In this document: one piece after another, positions 1-6,882 of the stretch
Layout of the letters: each line of letters starts with the position of its first letter
Numbering within the stretch: the stretch's first letter is position 1
Translations under genes and position numbers: made by a program
From: Bradyrhizobium sp. SRL28
GTDB lineage: Bacteria > Pseudomonadota > Alphaproteobacteria > Rhizobiales > Xanthobacteraceae
Reading direction: 5' to 3'
DNA: 64,000 nt
Assembly: GCF_018596315.1 (NCBI RefSeq)
Contig: NZ_JAHEAG010000035.1
Location: 1 to 64,000, forward strand
Notes under the pieces: generated by a model
The model's input: only the letters and a program-made list of their open reading frames with translations
Database searches by the model: none
What the model was told of the DNA's origin: nothing

Positions 1-260
1 CCCCGGTGAACGGCTTTCTTGCCACCGTCGCTGCGTGAGAATGAACCCCGCACAACTTAACGCCAGCACCGCGGCGTCAGAACCACACGACTTCGCCGTA
101 CGCATCAGGCGCGTACGTCTATCGCGCCATTTGCGTCCATCGCATCTCACCGCACGTTCGTGACGATGGCCAACGCCCCTCATCTACCGTGAGACGGGCG
201 GATTCAAAGCACTGATTTGCCCGACGGCGAAAGCGAAATCTTTCTCGCGGCCGGTCTGGA
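1..260. repeat. Possible diverged copy of a dispersed rhizobial intergenic repeat
   Basis: No gene is recognisable in the first 487 bases. Around 60-235 the text (for example the stretch reading cgcatctcaccgcacgttcg and the gtgagacgggcgg motif) resembles, from memory, an intergenic repeat found many times in Bradyrhizobium genomes. I could not align it to anything, so this call rests on recall and could be wrong. From 261 to 374 I see nothing. Confidence 0.35.
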
Positions 261-374
261 CACCCCAAATCAGCTTGAGATTGCTTGCGAAATTCGATCT
301 TTGGCGCAGCGGATTCCTGGGCCTATCCGGCGCATTCGACGTTCGTCAGAAATGTAGGATGGGTAGAGCGAAGT

Positions 375-470
375 CCGTAGGGTGGGCAAAGCGGAGCGTG
401 CCCACCATTTCGAAGTGCGATCGGTGATAGATGGTGGGCACGTCGCTACGCTCCTTTGCCCACCCTACGG
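375..470. repeat. Intergenic inverted repeat (GTAGGGTGGGCA type)
   Basis: The left arm starts ccgtagggtgggcaaagcgg and the right arm ends ctttgcccaccctacgg. Inside these lies a second pair (cgtgcccaccat / atggtgggcacg), so the whole unit folds into a long hairpin. Its right half ends just outside the 3' end of the hypothetical gene at 488. Elements of this form are common between genes in Bradyrhizobium. It could act as a transcript end for the genes read leftward. Confidence 0.7.
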
Positions 471-487
471 TCCTCAAGAAGCCGCTG

Positions 488-1147
488 TCAGCCCGGCAGG
501 AGTCGTTTCGGCAGGCTGAACGCGAGCCGGTAGAGCGGCAGACTGTCGATGATGTCGTGATGCTCGGCAGGAAGCGTTTTGCGCGCATGGTGGAGCGCGT
601 CGCGCACCGCGGCTTCATCCAGTCCTTCGATCAGCAACAGCGCAGCGAACGAGCCGTCATTGGCTCGCATGCCTTTCTCGCGGGTCTTGATCGACGTCTG
701 CGTGATATCAGTGAGCAGGACCCGCGCGGCGATGATGCGGTCGAGGCCGGCTAATTCCGCGACGAGCGCGGCTGCGTCCCACGATGGCGCGGCGTCGAGG
801 CGCAGGGGAGCGACGATGCCGCCCTGGCCGGTGCCGGCTGAAGCGGCGATGCGGCCGCCGCCGCGAGCGAAATTGCCGAGCCGGGGCATGATGCGTTGCG
901 ACCATGGCGTCGGCGCGTTCAGCCGCGCCAGATAATCCGGACCACCGACGACGCGCTCGTCCTCGAGTTCGTAGAGGATGAAGTAGCGGTTCACCGACAC
1001 GCCCAGCGCACGGAAGATGCGGCACGCCAGGAAGCCGTTGACGCCGACGCGCTCGGCGGCGTGTTCGCGCGTGATCCAGTGCGCCCAGTCGGTTTCGTCC
1101 TGCGGCGCGAGATCGCTCCAGATCGCGAGATAACCAGCTCCCTGCAT
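488..1147 (-). CDS. Hypothetical protein with a DUF4286/EthD-like N-terminal half
   Basis: A protein of 219 residues whose function I do not recognise. The N-terminal half has the pattern of dimeric alpha-beta barrel (DUF4286/EthD-like) proteins: a tryptophan-rich start, a WITREHAAER helix, GFLACRIFR, then YFILYELED and a TPWSQR segment. The C-terminal half could be a second, more diverged copy. No signal peptide or membrane segment is visible. I chose the ATG at 1147 because GGAG lies six bases upstream; an in-frame ATG at 1159 has no comparable site. It follows aroQ on the same strand after 15 bases, so the two are probably co-transcribed. A small-molecule or aromatic-metabolism role would fit, but that is inference. 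Confidence 0.7.
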   Translation of the reverse strand: MQGAGYLAIWSDLAPQDETDWAHWITREHAAERVGVNGFLACRIFRALGVSVNRYFILYELEDERVVGGPDYLARLNAPTPWSQRIMPRLGNFARGGGRIAASAGTGQGGIVAPLRLDAAPSWDAAALVAELAGLDRIIAARVLLTDITQTSIKTREKGMRANDGSFAALLLIEGLDEAAVRDALHHARKTLPAEHHDIIDSLPLYRLAFSLPKRLLPG

Positions 1148-1162
1148 GTCAGGCTCCATCCG

Positions 1163-1639
1163 TCATTTCGGGCCGACGCGCACGGCCGCCGGCAGCGACG
1201 CCGGCAACTGGCCGGCGGCCTGCAGCGCGGCCTGCATGGCGACGATGTACCCGTAGGGGCCGAGGCCCGCGATCACGCCTTTCACGGCGGCCGAAAGCTT
1301 GGAGTGCCGGTGCAACTCGTCGCGGGCGTGAATGTTGGAGATGTGCACCTCGTAGATCGGGCCTTCAAAGATCTTCATGGCGTCGAATATCGCTATCGAG
1401 GTGAAGGAGTAGGCGGCGGGATTGATGATCAGGGCGTCCGCCGAGGTGCGCGCGGACTGGATCAGATCGACCAGCTCGCCCTCGTGGTTCGACTGGTGGA
1501 ACGCCAGCTCCGCGCCGGCGAAAGCGGCGAACTCCTCGCAGGAGGCCTTGATGGCGTCGAGCGTGGTCGATCCGTAGATGTGCGGCTCGCGGATGCCGAG
1601 CATGTTCAGGTTCGGGCCATTGAGGATCATGATGCGCAT
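1163..1639 (-). CDS. aroQ: Type II 3-dehydroquinate dehydratase
   Basis: Cytoplasmic enzyme that removes water from 3-dehydroquinate to give 3-dehydroshikimate, in the shikimate pathway or quinate catabolism. The 158 residues match the usual 145-160 of the family. The GPNLNMLGIREP start, catalytic Tyr22 (IYG), Asn73 in INPAAY, and the EVHISNIHARDE block with His99 are all visible. Unusually, the family's AYTHTS segment reads AYSFTS here, so the substrate-contacting His is Phe79. This may mark a paralogue with altered activity rather than the main shikimate enzyme. The neighbours are a CoA transferase upstream and a hypothetical gene downstream on the same strand, which suggests a catabolic setting. 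Confidence 0.9.
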   Translation of the reverse strand: MRIMILNGPNLNMLGIREPHIYGSTTLDAIKASCEEFAAFAGAELAFHQSNHEGELVDLIQSARTSADALIINPAAYSFTSIAIFDAMKIFEGPIYEVHISNIHARDELHRHSKLSAAVKGVIAGLGPYGYIVAMQAALQAAGQLPASLPAAVRVGPK

Positions 1640-1803
1640 GGAATGCCTTTCACGGGATGAAGAAAGGGCAGTGTAGCCGATCGCGGCTACATGTCAGCCG
1701 GTGAACGCTGAAGTGCGATGCCGAAACCGCGACCGCGACGTTGCACGCTGTGACAATTGCGTGGAGCAAGCGCTCGCAACGGCGGCGGTGAAGTAGGAGC
1801 GAT

Positions 1804-1883
1804 CGTAGGGCGGATTAGCGAAGCGTAATCCGCCGACCTCTTGCCGTGAATGGCGGATTACGCTGACGCTAATCCGCCCTACG
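1804..1883. repeat. Intergenic inverted repeat (GTAGGGCGGATTA type)
   Basis: The arms cgtagggcggattagcg and gctaatccgccctacg face each other, with a second inner pair (gcgtaatccgcc / ggcggattacgc). It lies between the CoA transferase and aroQ, just downstream of the CoA transferase stop. It has the same two-arm design as the unit at 375-470 but a different core. No coding function is seen in 1640-1908. Confidence 0.75.
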
Positions 1884-1908
1884 AATCTCGCAATGACGCG
1901 AGGGCAGA

Positions 1909-3102
1909 TCACACCACCTTGCGCTGGCGCAGCTCGGCGATCTCGTCCTTGCCAAATCCAAATTCCGCCAGCACTTCCTCGGTCTGTTCGCCGAACTCCG
2001 GCGGCCGCGCAGCCATGCTGCTTGGCGTGCGTGACAGCGTCACCGGCTGGCCGACGAGCTGGATGTGGCGGTTCTCGTCGTTTGGCACGTGCTGGGCGAT
2101 GCCGAGGTGCTTGACCTGGGCGTCGTCGAACATCTGGTCGATCGAATAGATCGGGCCGCAGGGCACGCCGGCCTCGTTCAATTCCTTGACCCAGGTGTCG
2201 GTCGACTTCTTCTCGGTGAGCCTGCCGATCGCTTCGTTCAGCGCGTCGCGGTTCTTCGAGCGCGCGGGCGCGGTGGCATAATCGGGATCGGTGACGAGTT
2301 CCGGCGCGCCGATCGCCTGCGCGCAGCGTTCCCAGATCCGTCCGCCTGTGGTGGCGATATTGATGTAGCCGTCGGAGGTCTTGAACACGCCGGTCGGAAT
2401 CGAGGTCGGATGGTTGTTGCCGGCCTGTTTGGCGACTTCCTTTTCCATCAGCCAGCGTGAGGCCTGGAAATCCAGCATGAAGATTTGCGCCTGCAGCAGC
2501 GAGGTCTGCACCCACTGGCCCTCGCCGGAAACGTCCCGCTCCAGCAGCGCGGTAAGGATGCCCGTGGCGCAGAACAGCCCGGCGGTGAGGTCGGCGACGG
2601 GGATGCCGACCCGCATCGGGCCCTGGCCCGGCGCGCCGGTGACCGACATCAGCCCGCCCATGCCCTGCGCGATCTGATCGAAGCCCGGCCGCTTGTGGTA
2701 GGGGCCGTCCTGGCCGAAGCCGGAGATGCTGCCATAGACGATGCGCGGGTTGACCTTGCGCAGGCTCTCATAGTCGATGCCGAGTTTTGCCTTCACGTCG
2801 GGACGAAAGTTTTCGACCACGACATCGGCCTGTTCCGCCAGGCGCTTGAACACTTCCAGGCCCTTGGCATCCTTCAGGTTCAGCGTCATGGCCCTTTTGT
2901 TGCGGTGCAAATTCTGGAAATCCGAGCCCTGGCGCGGGCCACCCGGCTGCTCGCCGCCGCCGTCTTCCAGCAGTGCGTCGATCTTGATGACGTTGGCGCC
3001 CCAATCCGCCAGCTGCCGTACACAGGTGGGCCCGGAGCGAACGCGGGTCAGATCGAGCACGGTGAAACGGGACAGGGCCTGCGAGGCTCGCGGGGAGGGC
3101 AT
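1909..3102 (-). CDS. CaiB/BaiF (family III) CoA transferase
   Basis: Moves coenzyme A between carboxylic acids in the cytoplasm; family members act on formyl/oxalyl, carnitine, bile-acid and aromatic CoA thioesters. The 397 residues match the family length. Visible blocks are the N-terminal VLDLTRVRSGP, the Rossmann-like GANVIKID, RNKRAMTLNLKD, VVVENFRPDV, and GIPVADLTAG. The last contains the aspartate (about Asp171) aligned with the catalytic Asp169 of formyl-CoA transferase. I chose the ATG at 3102 because GGAG lies nine bases upstream; a TTG seven codons earlier is possible. The substrate cannot be read from sequence. The nearby aroQ and the distant CoA ligases fit aromatic or acyl catabolism. 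Confidence 0.9.
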   Translation of the reverse strand: MPSPRASQALSRFTVLDLTRVRSGPTCVRQLADWGANVIKIDALLEDGGGEQPGGPRQGSDFQNLHRNKRAMTLNLKDAKGLEVFKRLAEQADVVVENFRPDVKAKLGIDYESLRKVNPRIVYGSISGFGQDGPYHKRPGFDQIAQGMGGLMSVTGAPGQGPMRVGIPVADLTAGLFCATGILTALLERDVSGEGQWVQTSLLQAQIFMLDFQASRWLMEKEVAKQAGNNHPTSIPTGVFKTSDGYINIATTGGRIWERCAQAIGAPELVTDPDYATAPARSKNRDALNEAIGRLTEKKSTDTWVKELNEAGVPCGPIYSIDQMFDDAQVKHLGIAQHVPNDENRHIQLVGQPVTLSRTPSSMAARPPEFGEQTEEVLAEFGFGKDEIAELRQRKVV

Positions 3103-3215
3103 CAAGAAATCTCCAGCCAACAATTGGTCGAGGTCAAATTATCGGCGAAATACATGGGCTTGTCATGCCATCATCGCGGATGGTGCCCGCGCCGGGATGC
3201 ATGGCATGGTCGTGG

Positions 3216-3560
3216 TTAGCGCGATAGCGACCGCAAATCGGCTCGCGCTCTCGCAGCGAGAGGGTCGTCGGGGTGCCTTGCGATGAAGAGCTCCAGCGAC
3301 TGAACCGTATTCAGTCGCCGCGCGATTTGATATTCTTCCTCCACCGCCCGCTTTGGATCGCGTGCGGGCGGCATGGTTTTTGCGGTAGCCTTGTCAGGCT
3401 TTGCATCCGAAGCGATGGCTTTGGCCATGGATAAATGACCTTTCTGAAGCAACCGACCCGAATCCGGCAGCAAGACTGCCACGGTCAGTAAAGAGATCGT
3501 AAACGCTAAAGAAACAGTAAACGCTCTTGGCGCACGGTTGATGCGGAACACTCTTCGCAT
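3216..3560 (-). CDS. Small membrane-anchored protein with a TPR-like tail
   Basis: A 114-residue protein of unknown function. It has an arginine-rich start, one hydrophobic segment (about residues 15-35), a lysine/alanine-rich linker and a C-terminal helix pair. The tail, VQSLELFIARHPDDPLAARA, resembles the end of TPR/Sel1-like helices often seen near caspase-like proteins. An alternative start at 3428 has a good Shine-Dalgarno (AGAAAGG) and would give a 70-residue soluble form without the membrane segment, so the start is uncertain. It is divergent from the metalloprotease at 3698 with about 137 bases between them. No link between the two can be shown. Confidence 0.5.
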   Translation of the reverse strand: MRRVFRINRAPRAFTVSLAFTISLLTVAVLLPDSGRLLQKGHLSMAKAIASDAKPDKATAKTMPPARDPKRAVEEEYQIARRLNTVQSLELFIARHPDDPLAARARADLRSLSR

Positions 3561-3697
3561 TGTTGTACCCACGATGTCCTCTGGGCAACCCACCCAAACC
3601 GTTTTAGCATCGCATTGTAACTCAATCGAAACCTGAATCGCCTGGAAATGAAGCGGCCCACGCGAATCAGGTAAAGCAGGATATCCCGGAGATACAC

Positions 3698-6580
3698 TTG
3701 GCAACGGCTGTAGGGGTTACCCCAACCAACAACCCGGAAATTGATGGTCTGCTGTGGGGCTCGAAATGGTCCGGCACGATCTCCTATAGCTTTCCAGATT
3801 CCGCGACCGATTACTCTGCCAGCTATTCTAGCAGAGGCGAGCCGACCAGCTTAGGTTTTTCGTCGGCGCCGGCTGCGATGCAGCAAGCCATCCATTACGC
3901 CTTTTCGCTGATCGCCGGCTACACCAACGCCAGCTTTCAGTACGCAGGAACCAACGGAGCGGATATCGCGATCGCCCAGTCGCCTGTCGCCAATCCGACG
4001 TCCTACGCCTATTACCCCTATAATGTGCCGGCCGGTGGCGATATCTGGTTCGGAACCGCATACAATTACTCCCTTGCTGCGCTAGGAAATTACTATTTCG
4101 CTACAGCGCTGCATGAGCTCGGCCACGCTCTGGGCCTCAAGCACAGCCAGGAAACCGGTGGTGTCGCCAATGTCGCGGTGCCGGCGGCGCACGACAATTC
4201 CGAATATACCGTCATGAGCTATCGCAGCTATGCCGGTGCGCCGCTCACGGGATACACATCCGAAGCCTACGGTTTCGCGCAGACCTACATGGCCAACGAT
4301 ATCCTGGCCCTGCAAACGCTTTACGGCGCGAACTACTCGACCCGTAGCGGGAACACCGTCTACTCCTGGAGCCCGACGACCGGGCAGACGTTCATCAATG
4401 GCGTTGCCCAGCTCGCGCCGGGCAATGGTGTCGGCGGCTCGGCGAACCGCGTATTCGAGACGATCTGGGACGGTAACGGCGTCGATACCTATGACCTGTC
4501 GAACTACTCGACGGCCGTAACGATCAATCTCAATCCCGGCGCATCCTCGATCACGTCGAGCACGCAGCTCGCCTATCTCGGAAATGGCCACTATGCGGCC
4601 GGGAATATCTACAACGCCTATTTGTTCAACGGCGATGCGCGATCCTATATCGACAATGCCCTTGGTGGTTCGGCAAATGACGCCATCACCGGCAATGCGA
4701 TCGCCAATGCGTTGAATGGCGGCGGCGGCAACGATACGCTGATCGGCGGAGCGGGCAACGATACCATCGTGGGCGGTTCCGGCACTGACGTTGCGGTATT
4801 CTCAGGTGCCCGCAGCAACTATGTGGTTACATATAATTCAGCCACACAGACGTTCACGGTAATCGACCAGCGTTCCTCCGGTCAAGTCGATGGCGCAGAT
4901 ACTCTTACCAGCGTGGAGAACTTTCAGTTTTCAGACGGGACGTTTGCGAGTTCGATAGTCCTCTACCAGCCGCCTGTTGTGGCTGCTGCCAACTTCACGG
5001 CGACCCGCAACCAGAATATCGCCGTTACCAGCCTGTTCAGCGTGAGCGATGCCGACGGCGATGCCATCACAAAATATCAATTCTGGGATTCGACCAGCGA
5101 TCCCTCGAGCGGGCACTTTGTGGTTGGTGGGGTTGCGCAGGGTACCAACCAGAACATCGATGTGACGTCAGCGCAATTGTCCGCCACCAGCTTCCAGAGC
5201 GGCTCCGGCTCGGACGATCTGTGGGTACGTGCTTTTGACGGCACCAGCTGGAGCACCTGGAAGGAGTTCTACGTCAATGCACCGATCAATCAGGTGCCAG
5301 TCGTAGCGGCTGCTAACTTCACGGCGACGCATAATCAAAACATCGCCGTTACCAGCCTGTTCAGCGTGAGCGATGCCGACGGCGATGCCATCACAAAATA
5401 TCAATTCTGGGATTCGACCAGCGATCCCTCAAGCGGGCATTTTGTGGTCGGTGGCGTTGCGCAGGGCACCAACCAGAACATCGATGTGACGTCAGCGCAA
5501 TTGTCCAGCACCAGCTTCCAGAGCGGCTCCGGCTCGGACGATCTGTGGGTACGTGCTTTTGACGGCGTCGCCTGGAGCACCTGGAAGGAGTTCTACGTCA
5601 ATGCACCGATCAATCAGGTGCCAGTCGCAGCGGCTGCTAACTTCACGGCGATGCATAATCAAAACATCGCCGTGACCAGCCTGTTCAGCGTGTCCGACGC
5701 CGACGGCGATGCCATCACAAGATATCAATTCTGGGATTCGACCAGCGATCCCGCGAGCGGGCATTTTGTGGTTGGCGGGGTTGCGCAGGGTACCAACCAG
5801 AACGTCGATGTGACGTCAGCGCAATTGTCCGCCACCAGCTTCCAGAGCGGCTCCGGTTCGGACGATCTGTGGGTACGTGCTTTTGATGGCACCAGCTGGA
5901 GCACCTGGAAGGAGTTCTACGTCAATGCACCGATCAATCAGGTGCCAGTCGCAGCGGCTGCTAACTTCACGGCGACGCATAATCAAAACATCGCCGTGAC
6001 CAGCCTGTTCAGCGTGTCCGACGCCGACGGCGATGCCATCACAAAATATCAATTCTGGGATTCGACCAGCGATCCCGCGAGCGGGCATTTTGTGGTTGGC
6101 GGGGTTGCGCAGGGTACCAACCAGAACATCGATGTGACGTCAGCGCAATTGTCCGCCACCAGCTTCCAGAGCGGCTCCGGCTCGGACGATCTGTGGGTAC
6201 GTGCTTTTGACGGCACCACCTGGAGCACCTGGAAGGAGTTCTACGTCAATGCACCGATCAATCAGGTGCCAGTCGCAGCGGCTGCTAACTTCGCGGCGAT
6301 GCATAATCAAAACATCGCCGTTACCAGCCTATTCAGCGTGAGCGATGCCGACGGCGATGCCATCACAAAATATCAATTCTGGGATTCGACCAGCGATCCC
6401 TCAAGCGGGCATTTTGTGGTTGGCGGGGTTGCGCAGGGCACCAACCAGAACATCGATGTGACGTCAGCGCAATTGTCCAGCACCAGCTTCCAGAGCGGCT
6501 CCGGCTCGGACGATCTGTGGGTGCGTGCTTTTGACGGCGTCGCCTGGAGTGGCTGGACCGAGTTTCATGTTCTTGTCTGA
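3698..6580 (+). CDS. M10B (serralysin-like) metalloprotease with five 108-residue repeats
   Basis: A predicted secreted zinc protease of 960 residues starting at TTG, with GGAG seven bases upstream. Domains in order: a protease domain (1-215) with the zinc site HELGHALGLKH (139-149) and the Met-turn VMSY (172-175); the M10 C-terminal beta-roll region with GGGGNDTLIGGAGNDTIVGG (341-360), a classic calcium-binding RTX pair; then five tandem 108-residue units from about residue 425 to the end. There is no N-terminal signal peptide, as expected for type I secretion, but no secretion ATPase gene is in the window. Each repeat contains a calcium-type DADGDAIT loop and a DDLWVRAFDG block and may form an extracellular beta-sandwich. 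The ORF stops at a TGA followed by C, and an RTX-like tail continues in the same frame. Confidence 0.93.
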   Translation: MATAVGVTPTNNPEIDGLLWGSKWSGTISYSFPDSATDYSASYSSRGEPTSLGFSSAPAAMQQAIHYAFSLIAGYTNASFQYAGTNGADIAIAQSPVANPTSYAYYPYNVPAGGDIWFGTAYNYSLAALGNYYFATALHELGHALGLKHSQETGGVANVAVPAAHDNSEYTVMSYRSYAGAPLTGYTSEAYGFAQTYMANDILALQTLYGANYSTRSGNTVYSWSPTTGQTFINGVAQLAPGNGVGGSANRVFETIWDGNGVDTYDLSNYSTAVTINLNPGASSITSSTQLAYLGNGHYAAGNIYNAYLFNGDARSYIDNALGGSANDAITGNAIANALNGGGGNDTLIGGAGNDTIVGGSGTDVAVFSGARSNYVVTYNSATQTFTVIDQRSSGQVDGADTLTSVENFQFSDGTFASSIVLYQPPVVAAANFTATRNQNIAVTSLFSVSDADGDAITKYQFWDSTSDPSSGHFVVGGVAQGTNQNIDVTSAQLSATSFQSGSGSDDLWVRAFDGTSWSTWKEFYVNAPINQVPVVAAANFTATHNQNIAVTSLFSVSDADGDAITKYQFWDSTSDPSSGHFVVGGVAQGTNQNIDVTSAQLSSTSFQSGSGSDDLWVRAFDGVAWSTWKEFYVNAPINQVPVAAAANFTAMHNQNIAVTSLFSVSDADGDAITRYQFWDSTSDPASGHFVVGGVAQGTNQNVDVTSAQLSATSFQSGSGSDDLWVRAFDGTSWSTWKEFYVNAPINQVPVAAAANFTATHNQNIAVTSLFSVSDADGDAITKYQFWDSTSDPASGHFVVGGVAQGTNQNIDVTSAQLSATSFQSGSGSDDLWVRAFDGTTWSTWKEFYVNAPINQVPVAAAANFAAMHNQNIAVTSLFSVSDADGDAITKYQFWDSTSDPSSGHFVVGGVAQGTNQNIDVTSAQLSSTSFQSGSGSDDLWVRAFDGVAWSGWTEFHVLV
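4970..6577 (+). repeat. Five tandem 324-bp coding repeats in the metalloprotease gene
   Basis: The unit is 324 bp (108 codons), starting near PVVAAANFTA and ending near FYVNAPINQ. Copies begin near 4970, 5297, 5621, 5945 and 6269, and the fifth is cut short with a different ending (GWTEFHVLV). Long stretches are identical between copies at the DNA level, including silent positions. This points to recent duplication or continuing gene conversion, so the copy number is likely to vary between strains and to be error-prone in assembly. Confidence 0.92.
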
Positions 6581-6793
6581 CCGCTTCTGCTTGGCCCCCG
6601 CATCGACGCGAACGATCGGGTTATCTATGTCGATACTGGCGCGCTATCATACGACGCCGATGGCAGCGGTCCCGCGGCCGCGGTTCACTTCGCAACACTC
6701 GGTACACATTTGAAGTTAATCAATGGGAACTTCGCGTTCTTCAGGGATCCAGGTTTTTGCGACACGTCTCCTGTGATGCTCCGAGATTGCTAG
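6581..6793 (+). pseudogene. RTX-type C-terminal tail remnant, in frame after the protease stop
   Basis: Reading on in the protease frame past the TGA gives a 70-codon open stretch ending at TAG (6791-6793). It contains DANDRVIYVDTGALSYDADG, then AAAVHFATL and a hydrophobic NGNFAFF end. This is the pattern of the extreme C-terminus of alphaproteobacterial RTX/hemolysin-type proteins (D/NDRIIYD...GALYYDADG...VQFATL...L), which carries the type I secretion signal. It may be left over from a deleted RTX gene, be cut off by a nonsense mutation, or be reached by UGA-C readthrough. The rest of 6794-6882 shows nothing. Confidence 0.65.
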
Positions 6794-6882
6794 ATTTAAG
6801 GATCATTTGCGCTAACCGATAGTCATCAACCCCTTCAGTTTCGATCGCCAGTAGGCGCCTTGTAGAACCCAAACCCACCTGC

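Noticed and set aside
4970..6577. CRISPR-like regular repeats
   Set aside because: The 324-bp units are direct coding repeats in one protein frame, far longer than CRISPR repeats and without spacers.
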